The position numbers and the translations under genes are program-made. Positions 47,501-56,450 of a DNA stretch of 64,000 nucleotides are shown piece after piece. The notes below the pieces were generated by a model that was not told where the DNA came from, searched no databases, and worked only from the letters and a program-made list of their open reading frames with translations. Position 1 is the first letter of the stretch; every line of letters starts with the position of its first letter. The DNA is from Pyropia yezoensis (Eukaryota > Rhodophyta > Bangiophyceae > Bangiales > Bangiaceae), in assembly GCA_009829735.1 (NCBI GenBank), contig CM020618.1, forward strand, positions 40,415,030 to 40,479,029, in the 5' to 3' direction.

Positions 47501-49324
47501 CCCGACTGAGTCGGGGTGGCCTGTTGCCCGCCCGCACTTCCAGTCCTGCTGGCTTGAGGGACCTCTAGTCCCTCTGCGACCCCGGGTAAACCCACCTGTG
47601 TCTCACCAGTATTCAAAGGCACTGAAGTACGTGCGTCACCCGTGTACTCCCCGGATGACGGGGGGTGCGAACTAGCCATGATGGCTGACAATCCGTATGA
47701 CACGGTCCAAGTCCACCGATCCTCTGAGACAGAGGGCCCCCTACACCCGGGTGCACCCGGAGGTAAAGTTTACCTCTGTCCCCTGCTGCTCCACCAAATG
47801 TGGCAAAAACCACTTGCACACACGACACCCAAGTTGGGGCGGTGTACAAGGGCTGCCTCCCGTGTCGGGGGAACCGGAAGAAGTGCAAGTCGCACACACT
47901 CTGTCCCTGTTGTGGGGCAAACCCCCCACTGACAAACAAGAGGATGGTGTGTGGCCCAACAGTTTCTTGGTCGGGACGGGGACGCAGGGCCAAGCCCCGC
48001 TGTCCCTCCCCTTATCCCCCCAGGGTCCCCTCAGAATCTCGCCACTCAGAATCTCCCACCCCAGCACCTGCCCACCGGGCCACACGAAAATTCAAGACGA
48101 TAAATGCAGAAAACCCTCAAGTCCAAGTTGGACTTACTACTAAGCTAACTATCCCAAACTTAGGGAATATGGACCCAAATGCAGGGGGAGGAACGGATCA
48201 GGCTAGCGGCCTGCCGCCCCTTGCATGGCACGTGTTGCCCCCATACCTGGGGGTCAATACTGCCACAGAGCGGACTGTCGTTGCTCCGACTGGGGGCGCA
48301 ACCTCTACATCTGGGAATCCTGTGAACTCCTCGATGGTGAAGAAGGCGAGAGATGCCCACAAAAAGGCGCTTGTGCGGGCCGGAAATGCATCAAGTGACT
48401 CCGTTGACGTGATTGAGCCGGTCCACATTCGCACTTTTTTTTCCAAGTACCTCTCTGGCCGTGATTTGGGTGCATGTGACCCGTGCGGCGTGATGCTTCA
48501 CGCGACCCTTCTCATGGGCATGTCCCTGATGATTCGGTTCAATGAGCTCGCAGCCCTCCATACTGATTATTTAGGGCGCGGCGAAGTCAACCTCACCTTC
48601 AGCATACCAACTCGGACCAAGAATTTCTTCCAGAAGAAGTACTACAGCCTGACGCCTTGGCCAACGACCGTCAAACTGGACCCTCGGTACGTGTGCGCGC
48701 TTATTCTGACACTTGTGCCACTCTAGCTGCTTCTGATTGTGTCCTGATACAGGCTGTGAAGCGCAGACCTGTCTTGCATTCATTGTTTTTCTGACGCGAT
48801 CGTCTTTTTTGTTTCTTACCACGGAGCCACGATCGTTTCCTCCCTCCATATTTTCTTTTTCCACGCAGCCTTGACCCACTGCTTGCATTTTGTACCTGGA
48901 TGCGACTCCGCGGCAGAACGCCCGGGTTTATAATTTGCCCGGTCAAGGAGGTCGGGGGGCGCGTCAGATTCTACGAGAAGGAGCCCATGAGTGGGGACGC
49001 ACTGGTCGCTCTTATGCGCAAGTTCTACCAGCCGTGCGGCGTGCTAGACGCGATGGAGCTGGCAACACATTCCGCCAAGCGCTCGGGTGTGCAGTTCTAC
49101 GAGGCCCTGCACCAGACGCCATCCTGGATAATGGAGAAGGGAGGATGGACCGACCCTGCCTCTTTTATGCGGTACCGCGCGCTGTGCAACAGACCTGAAC
49201 AGCGGTTCGCTATGACCCGTCCTGAGTCTTGGGAGAGGTACGTTCTGGTCAGAGTATATGCGTTAGTCTCCACCCCGTGTGCAGAGAACGGTTGGCGGCG
49301 AGGTACATGCGTCTTCTGATATGA
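38548..49324 (+). CDS. Tyrosine recombinase (Crypton-like), split by an LTR element
   Basis: Coding parts are 38548-38891, then 48268-48686, 48869-49237 and probably 49285-49324; 38892-48267 is an inserted gypsy element. The N-terminal part (SRYTTGKRGWLEWTAAQG, SQLLAAVAQYYTS) looks like a core-binding domain. The catalytic part has the recombinase set: R in MIRFNELAAL, H..KR in THSAKRSGVQFYEAL, GGW, and Tyr in FMRYRAL. These enzymes cut and rejoin DNA through a 3'-phosphotyrosine link. Introns at 48687-48868 and 49238-49284 both start GTACGT, like those of the cyclophilin gene; the 47-bp one is less certain. No RT is nearby, which favours a Crypton over a DIRS element. The LTR insertion would inactivate this copy; the other exons look intact. 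Confidence 0.8.
38892..39360 (-). repeat. 3' LTR (left) of the antisense-ORF gypsy
   Basis: A 469-bp direct repeat of 47799-48267, about 99% identical. On the element's strand it is preceded by the purine tract GAGGAGAGGGGAG (39361-39373, reverse complement), the expected polypurine tract. Confidence 0.95.
39699..41381 (+). CDS. 560-aa antisense ORF in the gypsy tail, no known family
   Basis: An open frame of 561 codons on the strand opposite to gag-pol, between the 3' LTR and the end of pol, converging on pol (its stop lies about 370 bases from the pol end). The first ATG is at 39699; the frame is also open upstream. Composition is that of a real protein: ALGRWIYPAWPLYEEGLTVL, MGRVWDRLREKCPRRVG, DHLVWAMLATQWLLEVMSTW, LRQFVWVARELHDGRVV. 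It has a Pro-rich linker, then a last third with MMITTLVRTISWLAAS, and it ends in an Arg/Ser-rich tail (RRRRRHSRRSPSVSED). More RS-like coding potential follows. I recognise no domain. Antisense ORFs are known in some plant LTR elements; whether this one is related to those is unknown. A regulatory or RNA-binding role is speculation. Confidence 0.7.
   Translation: MATPGVETDSLDERMEDTSYGAAPAGTSGGGFAIASGDGTPASPGFGLTAGSPPEAGQVVPCEALGRWIYPAWPLYEEGLTVLRCGRLGAAMGRVWDRLREKCPRRVGFPASFRTDQVAFLDDEEVEDVQRAKAMVDRGGTIPGPGDLPTFAWDAVATRPPYLHEADPHTHHFDVRMEKDFRRGPYLVTSAQLEFPQQSAAGKEQYYPKKPEWWPQVQVPYGFPALLPRLLDHFGAVMLTAGPDHLVWAMLATQWLLEVMSTWVSCVQRRMMLWHLPLRLIQGLQQLTPQLVAERCSSGQLTLLEEMLRLHKFIEWESIEHKLRRPTRGPKDDGALRQFVWVARELHDGRVVLREGLGIGDYPYAPGVDRHTAPPPDKPIVMAVPSYDDHMTQPTAGAPSRGRSYTRVPPPRHAPPLPPVPYQPHGDIPISVAVESSTPVSPNLGATLLTVYPKLVLPPTPLTSEMMITTLVRTISWLAASTATLQVSETPQLEECVRTAVVTASCESVAGFMTAELARIGAIMPQPAPLGRGKRRASRAYSPPRRRRRHSRRSPSVSED
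47799..48267 (-). repeat. 5' LTR (right) of the antisense-ORF gypsy
   Basis: A 469-bp repeat with the same ends as 38892-39360. Directly inside it on the minus strand lies TTTGGTGGAGCAGCAGGGG, of which TGGTGGAGC... is a plausible primer-binding site. The recombinase gene resumes at 48268. Confidence 0.95.
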
Positions 49325-49484
49325 TAACGTGCGGTCCCCATCCCACATACTGCAGATACTGACCGCATCTGGAGTACCTTCTTCAAGAGCAACTGCCAAC
49401 TGCTCCACCTTCCCCCATCCCACTCATGTGTCCCTCAAAACTTCTGCAGGTGCAAAGCAAAATCGGCCGCGCGGGGTTCGAGAA

Positions 49485-50400
49485 GATGATTTTCTTTTTT
49501 CTGGTATGTACACTGGAGCTGGTGAGATGGGGCATCTTTTGGTGTGTCTGGGTGGGTGGGGCGGCCATGTGGTTGTGTGGGAGGAGGTGCTGGACGCGGG
49601 CGGAGGTGGCTGAATAGGGGGGGAGGCATGCCATTTTTTCGCGCAGCGGCGGCGGTGCTGGGAGGGTGGGTCGAGACGACCAGGCTTGTGCGCCTTTCGG
49701 AGAGCTTCTGTGGTCACCCCGTGGCCTCTTGGCCCGGGATATGTCTGACCGGTTGTGTTTGACCCGGTTTGAGCGCCCATCATCTTCGCTGGCGTCCACC
49801 GCCCCCCTCCCCTATCGGTCGATTGCAACCTTGATTTTCCTGTGCAAACGGAAATTGGTCCCCAGTGGTCTGAGGTGGTGATGTTTTCTTTTTCTGGTAT
49901 GTACACTGGAGCTGGTGAGATGGGGCATCTTTTGGTGTGTCTGGGTGGGTGGGGCGGCCATGTGGTTGTGTGGGAGGAGGTGCTGGACGCGGGCGGAGGT
50001 GGCTGAATAGGGGGGGAGGCATGCCATTTTTTCGCGCAGCGGCGGCGGTGCTGGGAGGGTGGGTCGAGACGACCGGGCTTGTGCGCCCTTCGGAGAGCTT
50101 CTGTGTTCACCCCGTGGCCTCTTGGCCCGGGATATGTCTGACCGGTTGTGTTTGACCCGGTTTGAGCGCCCATCATCTTCGCTGGCGTCCACCGCCCCCC
50201 TCCCCTATCGGTCGATTGCAACCTTGATTTTCCTGTGCAAACGGAAATTGGTCCCCAGTGGTCTGAGGTGGTGATGTTTTCTTTTTCTGGTATGTACACT
50301 GGAGCTGGTGAGATGAAGCATCTTTTGGTGTGTCTGGGTGGGTGGGGCGGCCATGTGGTTGTGTGGGAGGAGGTGCTGGACGCGGAGGGATGTTGCTGAG
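49485..50400. repeat. 393-bp tandem repeat, about 2.3 copies
   Basis: CTGGTATGTACACTGG begins units at 49501, 49894 and 50287, an exact 393-base period with a few substitutions. The third unit breaks off after about 110 bases. It starts about 160 bases after the recombinase gene and may be a subterminal repeat of that element. The open frames across it recur with the repeat and are not genes. Confidence 0.95.
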
Positions 50401-50429
50401 TCCGTGTGGGCGCGTGCCTTTTTGTTTGA

Positions 50430-50790
50430 TCTTCGGCGGGGGCGCTGTGAGGGTGACAGGTGATGGAGTGGTTTTGCCTCTTCGTTTTTTTCTCGTGGGC
50501 GCCACTTCCCCGCGCACTCCGTGTCGGCCGCCGACGCTGGCCCGCCGCCAAAAGCGGCCACCACCCCCTCGTACGCACCCAGGGCGGCGGAGTAGGTAGC
50601 CACCCACGGAGCTACCCCCCCCCCCCCCTCCCCCCCGGTGGCGTCGCCCACCCCCCCGTCCGCCTTTCTCACCGCCGCCGCCCACACCCCCCAGTCGGTC
50701 GCCAGCCGCACGCCCCCGCCTCCTCTCATATTGACCAGCGCGTCGGCCTCGTAGGACACGGCGGCGGCGCCCGCCCCCCCCCTGCGACGG
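50430..50790 (-). pseudogene. Possible coding fragment, GC-rich
   Basis: On the minus strand one frame reads YEADALVNMRGGG, RLATDWGVWAAAVRKADGG and WVATYSAALGAYEGVVAAFG, which look like normal protein between glycine runs. It ends near the tandem repeat. No family was recognised. The next 450 bases (to about 51240) are G/C runs without a gene that I can support. Confidence 0.3.
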
Positions 50791-51329
50791 TGGCGGCCAG
50801 GGCGGGCGTACAGCCACCGTGTGCTCCGCAGCAGCGGCGGGACGGAGGAAGGGGGAGGGGGGGGAGCCCCGCCGCCGCCGCGCCACTGACGGCAGCGGCG
50901 CCAAGGGGGGGGCAGGGGCGACCATCGGGGTCGTTCCCCCCCAGAGGGCTCGCCCAGATGGCAATTGGGGGAGGGGGGTGGGGAAACGAGGTGTTCGGGA
51001 GGTGGGGGGGGGGGGGAGGGGGACCCGTCCACCGTGGGCAGCGTTGGGGAACAGGGGGGGAAGGAAGGGAGTCGGGGGGCGGGCGTGCGGTTGTGGGCGG
51101 CGGGTACGGACAGCGTCGGGAGGGGAGCCAGATCGGGGAGCCACACGTGGGCGGGGGGTGCCCTCTGCGGGTTGGTGGTCAGGCGAGGCGCACCACCCCG
51201 CAGCGTCGATGGCGGGGTACTTTGTTCACTCCAAGAGGAATGACGGGTCCGCGGGCGCTCAGACCGTTAGGTTTCTTTAATCATGCCTCCATATTCACCA
51301 TATATATTCCCAACCTTAGCAAAATTCTG

Positions 51330-51410
51330 GGGGGACCGCTTAAGCGGGGGGGACCGGGGGGACCCCCTCCAGAGACGCAATTTGAGGGGGTCGCGGTCCC
51401 CCTAGGCCGA
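51330..51410. repeat. GGGGGGACC cluster with a palindrome
   Basis: GGGGGGACCGCTTAAGCGGG includes a CCGCTTAAGCGG palindrome. More GGGGGGACC boxes and one CGGTCCCCC follow. It shares the box with the 15.9-16.1 kb hairpin and cluster. Confidence 0.55.
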
Positions 51411-51476
51411 ATGAGGGTAGGTTATTGTCCTCAAGAAACGCGAATACCACCAGGCAACAGACACGGAGAGCCAGTA

Positions 51477-51595
51477 TTGTGCGTCCCGCAAAAAGTAGAT
51501 GTGCACGGGTCGTGCAGTGTGGGTTTGATTGGTCCAGTGGCCGATATTTGACATGATCACGACACGAGCACGTCCACTTTTTACGGGACGCACTA
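51477..51595. mobile_element. 119-bp MITE-like element with TA flanks
   Basis: Terminal inverted repeats of 38 bases (51477-51514 and 51558-51595; TTGTGCGTCCCG... against ...CGGGACGCACTA) with about six mismatches, flanked on both sides by TA. It is too short to code. TA flanks and TIRs suggest a non-autonomous Tc1/mariner-type relic. Confidence 0.65.
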
Positions 51596-51972
51596 TACAA
51601 TGCGCTATCTTTCACGCGATATTCCGTCGAATGAGCGTCCGCAATAATGCAATTTCTGACAATGCTTGTCTCTTGTCTCATCACCGGCACCCTGTGCCTG
51701 ATTTCTTGATCTGCTCGTACTCCACACATCCGGCATGAGACCTGTACGATGGATTTCTCTTCGACCAGTCGGAGCGGGTGAGCGGGTGAAGAGCACATTT
51801 GAAAATCCGCGCACCCCCCCCCCCCCCCATCTATGTGGCGTCGAGCAAGGCGGTGTGTTTAGCCGCAGGCCCGCCTTGCGAGCACCGGAGGGGTGCGTGT
51901 GCGTGACCAACGGTGGGAGCGGGTGAAGAGCACATTTGGACATGTACAGATGGATCTTGTTCAATGGTTTAC

Positions 51973-52200
51973 AGTGCGACCCCTCACTTGGCCGCCCCGC
52001 AGTTGTGCCGATCGGCACAACTGAGGGGGGGGTACGCGTGAAGTGGCCTGGCCGGGCGGCTCATATTCGGGCGATTGACGGGCGCTGATTGGCTCATACC
52101 GTCCAGATCGCTGAAATCTGAACATCTCAGGACAACTGTCGGACACTGGAAGGGGGGCCACCTCCTTGGTCTACCCCTGGGCAAGTGAGGGGTCGCACTG
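51973..52200. mobile_element. 228-bp MITE with perfect 19-bp TIRs and TA duplication
   Basis: CAGTGCGACCCCTCACTTG (51973-51991) has its exact reverse complement at 52182-52200, flanked by TA at 51971-51972 and 52201-52202. A CAGTG start with a TA target is typical of Tc1/mariner-pogo elements. Inside, 52001-52024 is a perfect 24-bp palindrome (CAGTTGTGCCGA plus its complement). It also contains GCTGATTGGCTC, close to the CCAAT box of the cyclophilin promoter. Confidence 0.85.
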
Positions 52201-52514
52201 TATCGTTGAAGAGTACAATGTGGCGCGAACATGCAATATACAAGTAAAATGCGCGATGCAGCATGTTTTAATCGTGATGTCGCATCTTGTACGACAAGTT
52301 GCGGCTATTTGGGCGGGGGTCGTGGCATGAAGCGCGAGTGTGGTAAAGATTGGGAGTAGTGTCCGGGGCCGTACCGTTGTGTCTGAGGGATGCTCTTTAT
52401 CGATGCGCAGCACGGGTTGATTTCCTGCATTTCCGCGGGAAAGTGAGAATATTTCCACAGTCGTTGGCGTACGCCAGGGCTTGGAGGCAGGGAGAATAAA
52501 AAAAATTGTACCTA

Positions 52515-55081
52515 TTAGTCAAGTACCTCCTCGCGGCAGGCGTGGCCGCCCGCCGGCGGCGCCGGCGTTGCCGCCGCGAGCTCCACAGCCACCCGCACGC
52601 AGAGGGGGCAAAGGATGAGGCGGACGGCGGGGCAGATGGCCGCCGCCGCTGCCACCCGAACAGCTGCTGCGGCAGCGGCGTCTGCAGACGGAGCGGGAGT
52701 GGCGTAGGCAGCGGATAGGGTGGCGGCGGCGCCAGTACCAAATGGCACCGCCCCCTCCGCCCTCCCTGCAGCGGATGAGCCGCGGCATTGGCAGTGGCAG
52801 TGGCAGCCGTGGCGGCCGCGGCCGCGGCAGCGGCAGCGGCAAGGGCAGCAGCCGCGTTGACCGCCGCCGCGGCCTCCATCAGCGCAGCTGCCCGGCGGTG
52901 GGCGCACCCCTGCCGGTGGGGTTGCACGCGGCCGAGGTTGTCATTCAAGTCGGCCTCCCGATTTTTCGGGCCGCGGAAGCGCGGTGAGCCCGACCAGCAG
53001 GGGCACGGGGCAGCCTGCCGCGGCAACGGCCGCTGCAAGAAGGGGTCCCGCGGACAGCCCCTCCGAGCGCGCTTGCACGCTACTGCCGCCATTTCGTGGA
53101 CTTGGCCGCCACGGTGGCGGCGGCCATGGCGGCCTCCGCCCCCGCCCTTGTCGCTGCCACTGCAAACGCCGTTGCCGTCGCCGGGGGCAGGTGTTGCCGC
53201 GGACAACGTTGTTGGGTCAGTGGTGGCCACGGCCACGGCGGCGGCCGCCGACGCCGAGGTGGAGTCGGCAAAGACAATGACGAGGCAGCCCGCTCAGCCG
53301 CGTGCCGTTGCGTCGGCCCAGCGCGTACACGCCTCCGCCGCGGAAGAGACGGTGAGGATGACGGCTTGCAAGTTAAGCTGCACCCCTAGGTCACCCCCCC
53401 CGCCGCCACGGCCGCCCCTGCCGTCGCCATCACTTGCAGGGCAGTCGGAAAATGCCGCTGGCGCGGCGGCGGCGGCAGCGCTCGTCGCCGGGCGGTTCAC
53501 AGAGAAGAAACCCCCCCAGCATCTGCCGCTGCCGCCGCAGGGCGGTCCTCCAACTACAGGCTGTGCCCCTTCCCTTCTTCCCCGCCCTTCACCTCCACCG
53601 CCCCTCTCCCCTTCGTCCCTCCCCCAAGCTCCTCCCCCCCGCGGCGGTGGCGCCCTTCAGCGTCGCCGCAACCGCCCCAAACGCGGCGATGCGGGTATCC
53701 CCATTGGGCTCACCCAGCCGCCGGGTCCCCCGGGCGCCTATGCCCCGCACGGCCGGGACCGCGGTGGCAAGGCCCTGGTCGCCCTGCGCGTCGAGCGCCG
53801 CCGTCATCCCGTCCACGAGGGCGCCCGCGTCGTCGGCGGCCGCCGCCGCCGACGCGGTTCCCGCCGCGACCGCCCGCAAAGGCCCGCAATCCTGCCCGAG
53901 CTGGCACCTCGTGGCGGCGTGGCGGCGGCGGTGGCTGTGGCGGCGGAGGCGGCAACGGAGTCGGCCGCGGCGTCGTCTGTGGCGAAGAAGCACGACGCCA
54001 TCATTCCGTCCTTCGCTCTGGCGCCCCCATTCCCCACTTCATCCTGACAAAGGCGGCGATGGGCGGCGGCGAGGGCAGTCAGTGCGACGCCGGCAGCATC
54101 GCCGCGGCCCCCCCCCCGCGGCGCCGTCCCCTGCGGCGGCAGCGCAAACGAGCCGATTGCATAGAAGAGCGCCTCGACGGTCGGCGCGTCGGCCGCGTCG
54201 ACGGCGGCTGTGTAAAGTGCCACCACCCGCCCAGATAGGGGTGTCCTCGGCCGCCTGCCGCCTGGAAGAGCCGCGCCAGCCGAGAGGTGATGACCGCAAG
54301 AGTGCCGTCCATGTCACCACGTGCGCCGTGTCACTGTGGCGTGTGCGGCCGCCGTTGGCGCCGGCGTTGCCGTCCTCACAGAGAGCCGACCCTACCACGG
54401 CAGCAGCCACGACCACGCCAGCGGCGGCCGGCCAGTGCGCGACGGCTGCCCAGTAGTCCACGTCCTGCACGGCGGGGACCTTTTTCATCGTTGCCGAGGG
54501 CGCGGCCACCACCCCGACACACGCTTGCAACTCTCACCCGGTCTCCCCCGCAAGTACACGTTGGAGCCCCGCTCCCGTCGCCGAGAGCGCGGCGACCATC
54601 CCCGCACTCGCTCGCATTTCCCTCCCGGCCTCTCCCGCGAGAAGATCGTAAAGCTCCGCTCGCACAATCCCGCCATCTCCCCCCGCCCCCGGCATGCACA
54701 CTCCAATCCCTACCCCCGCTGCCACCGCGCAACGGCGGTCACCAGAGCTGGTGGCGGCGGCACGCACTTCGCTGGACCCCGCAAGAACGTGAGAGCCGGA
54801 GCAGCCACCTAAACAGCCACCCCCGGCAGGCGTTCGAGGAGAATGCCCAGCACAGCGGCCATGGCGGCACAGCAAGGATTGAGCGCCGCCGGCGATGCGG
54901 GCGGCAGCCACGCGTCGCGGCAGAGAGCAACGGCTGCGTGGCGGGCGGCGACCGGGTTGGCGGTGAGGGTGCCCACCAGCGCCACTTGAACGGTGTAGGC
55001 GTCGTGAAGGGTGGAGGCGTCGACCCTGTCGTCCGAGTCAGAGGCGGCCGACCTAGTCCCATACGGCGCCCAACCGGGCAC
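52515..55081 (-). CDS. Probable alanine-rich helical-repeat host protein, frame disturbed
   Basis: Minus-strand pieces look like one helical-repeat protein. DAYTVQVALVGTLTANPVAA, RHAAVALCRDAWLPP and AMAAVLGILLERLPG lie near 55.0 kb. MKKVPAVQDVDYWAAVAHWP lies near 54.5 kb, and MDGTLAVITSRLARLFQAAG and VALYTAAVDAADAPTVEALF near 54.2-54.3 kb. ALVDGMTAALDAQGDQGLAT lies near 53.8 kb, ADLNDNLGRVQPH near 52.95 kb, and an end with EEVLD at 52515. They lie in different frames, separated by stops or G/C runs. Introns, sequence errors or decay are all possible. The style is HEAT/ARM-like. I cannot name a family or fix exons. Confidence 0.4.
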
Positions 55082-56169
55082 TATTCATCCGGCCGCCGTT
55101 CAATCGGTCTTTGCTGCCCACGAAGACGCGGCACCCATTTCTGTTCATGTGACTCGTGTCGTTTCAAGCGATGGCGACGCATACATCGTCTCCGACCAGG
55201 TAAGCCCCACCAAGCCGCGCACAGACGTAGACCCGGTCACCCCAGTCCAATCGGACGGCGGCACGCTATAAGGCTGCACGCGGGCCACCAGCGTGCCGCC
55301 CGCTTGGCCGCCGACCGCCACCCAGCCTGCCGCGCTCATTGCCATCGCACTCATCGGCTGCGAACTTTCAGGTTCCACACCAGCAGGCTCTTCCTCCCCC
55401 GGCGCGGACCGGACGGCACCCAACCAGCGCCGCCGCCGGCGTGCCGCCCGTCAGCTGCCCGGCCAGCTGCTGCGCCGAAGTGTTGTCCAACGGCTGCCTG
55501 CCGATTGGCCGGCCTTCGCACGCCACGAGGGTCGCCGACACGGCATTTGCTGGCGCCTGTTGCGACACGCCTGGCCTGCTTGGCCGCAGCGCCAGCATGT
55601 CTCCCACAGGCTCTACACCGGTCGGCTTGCCGCACAGCCGGCAGCGAGCCGGTCGGAGGCAAGCCAGTGCGCGGCACGTCGGTCGGCTGCTGCTCCAACG
55701 GCTGGTTCTCCGGCTGCTCACCGGTCCGCTGCTTCTCGGTGGGCTCGTCCACGGCCGACAGCGAGGCGGTCGGAAACATGCCGGCTGGGTGCTCCCCGGC
55801 CACGGGAGGCCCCGGCGCGAACATCTGCGCTTCGGGCGATCTTCGGCAGGTGGTATGTCCCGGAAGAGAAAACTAAGCAGGTTGAAAACCCAACTGCAGT
55901 TCACAGATACTCGCCGCCAACAAGTACAACGCGCGCCAAAAAGAAAAAAAAAAAAAAAAGTCCGCGCAAGTCACATGTCAGACAGGCGGTATGAGATGTC
56001 CGCGCGTCGCCTTGATCTTTGCACAGACGCGTACGTATCACGAGCGTACTCCCTGAGTGTGAATGTCGGCGAGATGATGAGAAAACAAGCAGTGTATTCC
56101 CCAACGACCCAACACCACGCGCCGAGGCTCCCAACAAGGGAGCGTAGGCGTGGTGTCAAGTCTGCCCTT
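55082..56169. other. Unassigned stretch
   Basis: Long plus and minus frames cross this DNA but read as Pro/Arg/Cys-rich, repeat-poor nonsense. A poly-A run (A16 after AAAAAG) lies at about 55940-55958. No gene is supported. Confidence 0.4.
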
Positions 56170-56450
56170 CTTGGCTGCCGCCGTCGCGCCGGCGCACGGC
56201 CCGCCCTCAAATCCGTGCCCCCGACAAGCGGGCCCGGGCCAACACTGGCCAATACATACCGCCACCTGCGCCCTCCACATGGGTGCGGCAGCGCAAACAA
56301 GCCACCTGTCCTCCAAGCCATCCAATCAAACGACCGCGCAGATAAACAACAAGCAAAAAGGCCCCCATTTTGAAGTGGCCCCCTTGGCACCAAGTCGGCT
56401 GAGCGCGAGGGTGTGCACCCCAGCCAAGGCGGAAACTCACACTCACCGCG
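56170..56450 (-). repeat. Left LTR-like repeat of the copia remnant
   Basis: Shares CCGCCGTCGCGCCGGCGCAC, GCAGCGCAAACAAGCCACC and GGGTGTGCACCCCAGCCAA with 58160-58436, with scattered substitutions and a small length difference near the end. Exact LTR borders are uncertain. Confidence 0.8.

Larger units (their letters stand above)
38892..48267 (-). mobile_element. Gypsy retrotransposon with antisense ORF, inserted in the tyrosine recombinase
   Basis: A 9,376-bp element on the minus strand with two 469-bp LTRs (TG...CA) differing at about four sites, so it is young. The order on its own strand: 5' LTR (47799-48267), a PBS candidate starting TGGTGGAGC, gag (from about 47.7 kb), a CCHC knuckle (CWNCNSDGHWAYDC), protease (LDTGSGAS), RT (YLDDIIVFS), RNase H, integrase (YHPQTDGQVERFN), a chromodomain-like end (WFGYKAKDDTWEYV), a 2.4-kb tail holding a 560-aa ORF on the opposite strand, a purine tract, and the 3' LTR. 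The sense coding region is almost whole, with a few interruptions, some of which may be programmed between gag and pol. The flanks AAGTG and GAGCG are not a clean target duplication. Confidence 0.93.

Noticed and set aside
49424-50578. A 384-codon minus frame with repeated blocks
   Set aside because: The repeats are the 393-bp tandem unit; 393 is divisible by three, so a frame stays open by arithmetic alone.
54287-55876. A 529-codon plus frame
   Set aside because: Arg/Pro/Cys-rich with no domain, and it is antisense to the better minus-strand helical-repeat islands.
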